This document shows positions 57,464 through 64,000 of a stretch of 64,000 nt of DNA, in pieces (the stretch's first letter is position 1; each line of letters opens with the position of its first letter). The DNA comes from Capra hircus (taxonomy: Eukaryota > Chordata > Mammalia > Artiodactyla > Bovidae), in the NCBI RefSeq assembly GCF_001704415.2, contig NC_030819.1, positions 35,520,575-35,584,574 of the forward strand. The letters are read 5' to 3'. A model generated the notes under the pieces. The model did no database searches and was not told the DNA's origin. It worked only from the letters and a program-made list of their open reading frames with translations. Position numbers and translations under genes: made by a program.

Positions 57464-58157
57464 TAAAGCACTCCATTAAATTCTCTTCCCAGTCTCTCCC
57501 ACAAGACTGTGATCTTCATGGATTGTGAACTTCATGAATTCAGAGACAGAATTCTGTTCATCTCTGGCTAAGTACTTAAAATACAGGCACTAAAATACCA
57601 CTAGGAAGAAAAGACTAATCTTCAGCCTCTTCTAAAAATCTACCCTACCATCACCTAGAATCCTATCTAAGGGGCCATTTTTTACCACAACGTTTACTCC
57701 CTCTCATTCCCACTAAATCCTAGGGCTCTCCAGGCTTTATCTTGAATTAATTTTAGTTACATCTCCATTTCCATCTTTCAGTCATTTCCTATTGCATCCT
57801 GTTCCGACTTTAGTCAAACAAGTCTAACACAGCAGGACCAGTTTACCCTCACTCCAGAGCTAAATATATTCTATTCCTTCAGCCTCAAATGCCCAGAAAT
57901 TGTCACATATTTAACTCTTAAATGTCAGATTCCAGGAAACTCCCATAGGACAATGCCATGTCTCTGAAACACTTTAGAGATCTAATAGCTCCTACAAATA
58001 TAGAGCCATACCATTATTCATCCACTTATATCCATTACTGACATTAATATACTTTGTATATTTGTCTCACTGCCTTCAAAGTTACCTTTGAGGACTATTT
58101 TCCCTTCATAAACATCATTCATATACAGCTGACCCTTGAACAACACTGAATATGTAG

Positions 58158-58405
58158 TACTGTTCAGTTCAGTTGCTCAGTCGTGTTGGACTCTTTGTGA
58201 CCCCATGGACTGCAGCACACCAGGCCTCCCTGTCCATCACCAACTCCCAGAGTTTACACAAACTTATGTCCATTGAGTCAATGATGCCATCCAACCATCT
58301 CATCCTCTGTCATCCCTTCTCCTCCTGCCTTTAATCCTTCCCAGCATCAGGGTCTTTTCAAATGAATCAGTTGTTTGCATCAGGTGGCCAAAGTATCACA
58401 TGTTA
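58158..58405 (-). mobile_element. BovB LINE 3' fragment
   Basis: Reversed 3' end: gttcagttgctcagtcgtgt, caggcctccctgtccatcac, atcctctgtcatcccttctc, gcatcaggtggccaaagta. Confidence 0.93.
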
Positions 58406-58644
58406 ATTTCCTGGGGTTTTTTTTTTACAACATAAAATTTCTTTATATACTCAGAATTGGATTAGATGTTTCAAGCCTCATTTAATTTTATTTTTTTAAT
58501 CACTCATAATTTATTTCTTATATTTTATAATTTTATTTTTCCTTTGTATTATAATCATTATCTACCTCTCTTTTTTATAATCTAAGTGTCAAAATGAACC
58601 TGGCAGTTACCATATTAAAACACAATAACTATATACTACTTTTC

Positions 58645-58921
58645 GGAGAAGGCAATGGCACCCCACTCCAGTACTCTTGCCTGGAAAATCCCATGGATGG
58701 AGGAGCCTGGTAGGCTGCAGTCCGTGGGGTCGCTAGGAGTCAGACACGACTGAACGACTTCCCTTTCACTTTTCACTTTCATGCATTGGAGAAGGAAATG
58801 GCAACCCGCTCCAGTGTTCTTGCCTGGAGAATCCCAGGGACGGGGGAGCCTGGTGGGCTGCCGTCTATGGGGTCTCACAGAGTCGGACACGACTGAAGCA
58901 AATTAGCAGCAGCAGCAGCAT
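58645..58921 (+). mobile_element. BOV-A2 SINE
   Basis: A full dimer with the ttcacttttcactttcatgc linker and an AGC-repeat tail. Confidence 0.95.
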
Positions 58922-59354
58922 ATATTACTTTCCTTTAGTATGCAAAATCCTTGGATGGTACGGAAGTTGCATTCTGAGGTATATCTACGCCATTTTGTTT
59001 TTGATGCATGGGAAAAGTTGCTCCAAAAACTGATATTTTTCTAGTCATTCCCTATATCTTCCCTTTATGACACATTTTTTTAGGTTAACAAGCGAAGTCT
59101 CTTAAAATGTAAGTACTCCAGAAGGAATAATAAATCGAGATGCTTATTTACTAATTTAGTAATGAGCCTGACAGCTGATTTAGAATAAAGCTGACAGTGT
59201 CTAGTTCTCTGATGGACCCGGAGGGTTTCTAAGACAACAGGTATATACCCAGAGGTAGTTGTGGGAATCAGTAGGAGTGGGTTGAAGAAAAAATGTTTTT
59301 TGTCCAGGGCTGGTATCACATGTTATATTTTCCCCATGCTCATCTGTATTATCT

Positions 59355-59460
59355 ACTCCATACCTAATGAATCAGCAACTCTGGGGTTAGGAATCCAGGA
59401 ATCCAGGTTCTCCAGGTGATTCTGATGCATGCAAGTGATTGAGAGTCACTGCCCTAGAAA
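59355..59460 (+). mobile_element. MER5A DNA transposon fragment
   Basis: aatgaatcagcaactctggg, then ctccaggtgattctgatgca; the 3' half of MER5A. Confidence 0.75.
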
Positions 59461-60774
59461 TATACCAAAGTTAAAACTACAGCTTAACTGAAACTATAGC
59501 TTCAACTAGTTAAGCTACTTCTCTGAAAAAGGAAGTTCAACGGAAACATAATTCCTCTAGCCTCACCCAACTAGAATTAAAGACAAACAAAAGCACAAAG
59601 AAACTCAGAGTTAAGTGAAAAGCCTGGAACTACTGCCAATGATTTTCAAGTGTTGACTGAAAAAACCTCAGTGTGCTTCACTGGGCTTGGGTGGGCTTAA
59701 GAGAGCACCATGAAAAGGCATTCAATTTCCTGCTGTCACTGCTCACTAAGTTTGGGTCTTAGGATGTCTTGGTCCAGGGATCTAAAGAACAGGCAAGATC
59801 CCTGAGTTCACTACTTAACACTTCATGAGCACAAACATTCCATGGGATCCAGAAGAGAACACCCAAACATAAAAACACATCATGTCCACAGAACAGAATG
59901 TTTCAAGAAGCACAGAAGTGATTTCTTCTGTAAGTTTTCTGAAAAGTCAGCCACTGCCACTTTAAAGGAATGAATGCTATTCAGAAAGTTAAAATAAGTT
60001 AACTTTGTTACAGTCATCTTATAATTTCCTCATAGTTTCATGCATTTCTGTTGTATGTCTCTGAAGAAGGGTAATTGATGAGAAACTAGCCTAAATGTTA
60101 TTTTTTTTAATCACCTAATCTCTAATTTGTTTTCCCCAGTTAACAAGGAGGTCTGGATTAAGTATCATTGGAATAATTCATCTGGTGAAAGATTAAATGA
60201 GCATGACTCTAAAGTCACCCTATTAGAAAATCCTACACACAAAATTATAATACCAAAATAGCTTCCATAAAAATAGCTATGTATATTAGACTTGTAACAC
60301 TACCAGCAAACATCAACACCAACCAATTTGTTGAAAACAGGCACAAAATATAGATTAAAAATGAGGAAAGGCTGCACAGACAAATTGCCACTGGTAAATT
60401 TCCTTCTCTATTTCTAAATGTGAAAGTCTGATTCTAAATATGAATTCTATTCTAAATGTGAAATACCGTGAACATACTGGGGTCTGCTAATTAAAAGAAG
60501 GTAGTTGTCCTTAAAAATATAAGTATATCTCTTATTTTATTCAAGTTACTAATTCTGAAGTAGAATAATAGGCTAAAATATAGATAAAGTATCAACTTAG
60601 TAAAGAAAATAACTCACTGAAATAAGAAAAAGTTAAAGCTAGGTGAAATTACATGTTATTTTTTAAACTTTTTATTTTATACTGGAGTATAGGCTAGCTC
60701 AGTTATTAAAAATGTCAGTTATAAATAATGAATACGTCTAGAGATCTGCTGGTACATTATGCCTATGGTGATGA

Positions 60775-60845
60775 TTGAGTCACTCAGTTATGTCAAACTC
60801 TTTGAGACCCCATGGACTGTAGCCCGCCAGGTTCCTCTGTCCATG
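60775..60845 (-). mobile_element. Bov-A fragment
   Basis: Only the first part of a reversed unit (gagtcactcagttatgtcaa to ggttcctctgtccatg). Confidence 0.88.
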
Positions 60846-60867
60846 CTATAGTTAACACTGTCTTGGG

Positions 60868-61075
60868 GATTCCTTGGTGGCTCAGTGGTAAAGAATCCTC
60901 TGGTCAATGCACAAGGCATAGGTTCAATCCCTGGGTTGGGAAGATTCCCTGGAGGAATCATGGCAACCCACTCCAGTAATCTTGCCTGGGAAATCCCATG
61001 GACAGAAGAGCCTGGCATCCTACAGTCCACATGTTCACAAAGCGCTGGACAGGACTGTGCAACTGAACACACACG
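60868..61075 (+). mobile_element. Bov-tA SINE
   Basis: A diverged plus copy with head ggattccttggtggctcag, inverted relative to the Bov-A fragment just before it. Confidence 0.9.
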
Positions 61076-62689
61076 CATGCATGGAAGCATTTCATCACCT
61101 GATCAAAGCAACCTACTCTGAATTCAAAACCATGTAAAACCTTAAGAACAAACACTAAGCCATCAATTCATTTGTGAGGGTGAAAACTAAATGCAAAGAC
61201 ACAAGCTGCGCCAGCCAGCAGCCTGTCAGATGGCGGGCAGATGCAGAAGAGGGGAGGCCTCACATGCACAGACACAGAAGCACCCCAACCTTCAAAGGTC
61301 AATACGCCTCCCTTCTGACACCTTACTGTGAAATACACTAAAGCTTCAAATCACTGAACGTGTTTCAGGAGATAAGCTTACCAAAACAGCTTCTGAGTCT
61401 AATAGAATGTAACATTAATCCCAACAGCTAGTTTTATTAGTAGATTTAAAATCTACCAAAAGTAGAATTTTATCTAAAAATATGCTTAAAATACCGTATC
61501 AAAGAGAACCTTCCAAAGATGATCTCTCTACACCCTGACTTATTTTGTCTGATAATCCTATCACATCTCCCGTTACCTTACATTTCTATGCATTACTGTC
61601 CTCTCTATTAGAATTTATGCCGAAGGTGGTCAAGACTTTGGCCTTTTAACCACAAAACTAGATCCTGAATCCCTAGAACAGTGCCATGCCCACAGTAAGA
61701 ACTCAATAAATACTTGTTAAACTCATTCATTTATCCATCCATTTACTGAATCAACTTCCCTGGTGTTGAATACTGATAATTTTCCAACCTTGATGAAGAG
61801 AAGTGAAAACAGTTTGGTTACAAAATCTTGTCAAGCTGAATCAGATGTTTTGTAGACTATGTGGGTTTGTTTTCCAATGCTGTTGTTTGGGAATAGGGTT
61901 TGCATTGGTGGGGGAAAAAACAGGGAGGTAAGTACATTTTGTTATATGAATTTGGATGCAGTGTACCTGAAATAATCTATTCTAAGGGGGTTGCAGATAT
62001 TTTTGTCTGGAAGAGTTGCTTATAAGAGATGCAGAGCTTAGATTTAAAAGATATTGAACAGATAGAAAAGGGACAACTTTTGCTCATGTTGTAGGAGAAT
62101 ATACAGAACAAGTGAGTGGAGTTAGTTGTGGCCAACACCGGGCCCAGACTGTGACTACCACACAAACAGGGTTATTTACGATTTATCCCAAGCCCAGGAC
62201 ACACAGTGATGCTCGACTGTCTAAACTGATTTGAATATGCAACTGGCTCCAGAGGCCAAGCCCATGATGTTTATCTTGCAGGCATGACATTCCCACTGCC
62301 CTTACTCCAAAGTAGTTCCTAAGGCAAAAAATCAGCCTACATTTCTGGAAGGCCCTAGAGAAAAGAGATTTTGGAATTCAAACAAAATTCCCTCTTCTTG
62401 CTGGAGTTTAAAATAAGGAAAAAAGACCATAATTTCTGATTAAATGCATTAACAACTCCTACATTTCCATTTGGATGCTCCACTATCACGCCCAACGCAA
62501 TGTGTTAAAACTTAATTTTCATCTTGTCCCCAAACTGCCTGCCTTTCTGCTAATAGCTGCACAAGCTCAAAAACTGGTCCTTCTTTTTCTTTCGCTCTAA
62601 TCAGCACCCATCATGTCTACTTCAAATATCTACTCCTCATTTACATTTTCACTGTTTTCAGCAGTTGGCATCCTTATGAAACAGCCATG

Positions 62690-62903
62690 TATGCTAAGTC
62701 GCTTCAATCATGTCTGCCTCTTTGTCATCCTATGGACTGCAGCCCGCCAGCTCCTCTGTCCGTGGGATTCTCCAGGCAAGAATACTGGAGTGGGTTGCCG
62801 TGCCATTCTCCATGGGATCTTCCCGACCCAACCTGTGCCCCTTAAGTCTCCTGCATTGGCAGGGGGGTTCTTTTTAAAACTAGCGCCACCCGGGGAAGCC
62901 CCA
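62690..62903 (-). mobile_element. Bov-tA SINE
   Basis: Reversed copy from tgctaagtcgcttcaatcat to gccacccggggaagcccc. Confidence 0.92.
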
Positions 62904-63147
62904 AAATACCCATAACCACTGAACTCCCAGGAAAGTCCCAGAAGCAGAGATTCAGAAAGATGGGGTAATGGTGTACAGATAAAATGGACTGCCTGAGAAC
63001 TGACTAGCTTGGAGGCTGGGATAGATGTCAGGAAACTGTTGCAGTTCATGGGTGTTCTGCAACAATGTCCTGACATCTCCCCCAACCTCCATGCTAGTCA
63101 GTTCACAGTCAATCCACTTTACATTCTACTTCACTACCCCATCTTTC

Positions 63148-63314
63148 TAAATCTCTGCTTCTGGGACTTCCCTGGTGGTCCAGTGGTTAAGACTCCATGA
63201 TTCCAACACAGGGGGCATGGATTCAATCCTTGATTGGAGAAATATTAATAGGGTCCCACATATCAAGTGGCATGCCCCAATTTTTTTAATTAAATAAATA
63301 AATCTCTGCTTCTG
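63148..63314 (+). mobile_element. Short CHR-type SINE with 16-bp target duplication
   Basis: A tRNA-like head (ggacttccctggtggtccag) and a shortened body at 63164-63298, flanked by taaatctctgcttctg at 63148-63163 and 63299-63314. Confidence 0.93.
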
Positions 63315-63727
63315 ACATCGTAACCTTCTGCACCAAGCTTTTGTTAATAATCCCACTAAGAGTTCAAGCTTTCCCAGCCACAATAGTCGAAGTACCACTC
63401 AAGCTAGTCCCAATGGACTTGTCATCCTGCCTGCAATCAGCTAACCTAGATTAAAAATTCATGCCTCACACTCCCAACCTCTCCCCCTAAACAAGTACAG
63501 GCCTCAAGAGTGGACGTCTTACTTAACTTTACTCATTCCTTTGCATCTAAAAGGCTCTCTGAAATGACGGATTAGAACTCCTCTCTCCCTTGGATTAACA
63601 AACCTTCCTGCAGCCTTCTCCCACCTCTCTCATCTTCCAGATCCACACTCAAGCCTTATATCTCCCCTGCTATCTTTATTAAACCCTCGCTCCAATATGC
63701 TATCACTATCATTTATTGCATAAATCC

Positions 63728-63872
63728 TTGTTACTCAGAGTGTGGTCTTCATCGGCATGGCCTGGGAGTTTGCTAAAAATGCAGAATCCCAGCCCTGTCC
63801 CAACCTAATGAATCAGAATCTGCATTTGACTCCAGGGTGTTTTATACACACACTGAAATTTGAGAAGCACCA
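63728..63872 (+). mobile_element. MER5A DNA transposon
   Basis: actcagagtgtggtcttcat, gctaaaaatgcagaatccca, atgaatcagaatctgcattt and aatttgagaagcaccag follow MER5A in order. Confidence 0.8.
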
Positions 63873-64000
63873 GTTTAAAGCACTGTAACTCATTCAAGTC
63901 TAGGTAATTTTTCACGCATATCTTCTAAAAATTACAAATTCTTCTGTATCCACTGAACTTCCTTCCTATCCAACCAACTTAACAGACCTTGTGTCTGACA

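Larger units (their letters stand above)
43769..64000 (-). other. LMO7: Part of a large upstream LMO7 intron
   Basis: 20 kb without any exon I can recognise; the upstream CH exon expected by homology was not found. Repeats are listed separately. Unique-looking stretches at 45800-46840, 47310-48600, 49400-50130, 50340-51530, 51740-53820, 54010-54955, 55460-56350, 57465-58155, 58920-60770, 61075-62690 and 63315-63725 show only short open frames. 50980-51225 is noticeably GC-rich for this window. Confidence 0.7.

Noticed and set aside
43769..64000. Search for the upstream CH exon (LFHPGDLQDLSNRVTVK-like) and start codon
   Set aside because: No matching reading with splice sites was seen by eye on the minus strand. 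A tblastn with LMO7 would be decisive.

Overview
The window is nuclear DNA from a ruminant, very probably a bovid. The evidence is the dense load of Bov-tA, BOV-A2 and BovB elements, cetartiodactyl CHR-2 SINEs and ruminant-type L1 3' ends, on top of older mammalian MIR, L2, MER5A and MER20 copies. The exact species cannot be settled from the sequence. The layout is a single large gene with long introns; there is nothing prokaryotic here.

The gene is LMO7 (LIM domain only 7) on the minus strand, so transcription runs from high to low coordinates. I could place fourteen coding exons with splice sites and consistent reading phase. They cover the C-terminal part of the calponin-homology (CH) domain (43738-43768 and 42638-42751), the Ser-rich linker (38461-38659), a first DDM/RR motif exon (32438-32690), and a tight block of extra exons (32046 down to 28909). 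After these come a 30-nt microexon (27865-27894), the coiled-coil/DUF4757-like exons (18962-19079 and 15763-15905), two Ser/Thr-rich exons (14060-14486 and 11077-11385) and the first half of the PDZ domain (804-918). The 5' end of the gene (start codon, first part of CH) lies beyond 64000. The 3' end (rest of PDZ, C-terminal coil, LIM domain) lies below position 1. The PDZ exon separates this gene from its paralogue LIMCH1, which has CH and LIM but no PDZ.

The rest is intron. The last 20 kb (43769-64000) is the 3' part of a large intron and shows no recognisable exon. SINE clusters are heaviest at 16.5-24 kb, 34-38 kb and 56-58.9 kb. The exon-dense block at 27.8-32.7 kb has only one recognisable SINE, a BOV-A2 that sits 92 bp past the weak donor of one exon.

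The most interesting structure is the block 27865-32046. All five exons there are in phase 2 on both sides, so any of them can be skipped without breaking frame. Four of them have weak 5' splice sites, and exons 4, 5, 6 and 8 together carry six copies of a short DD-[M/L/F]-x-x-R-[R/K] motif. As I recall the usual human LMO7 protein, it joins 32438 straight to 27894 and keeps only one copy. The locus therefore looks able to change the copy number of a short linear motif by splicing.
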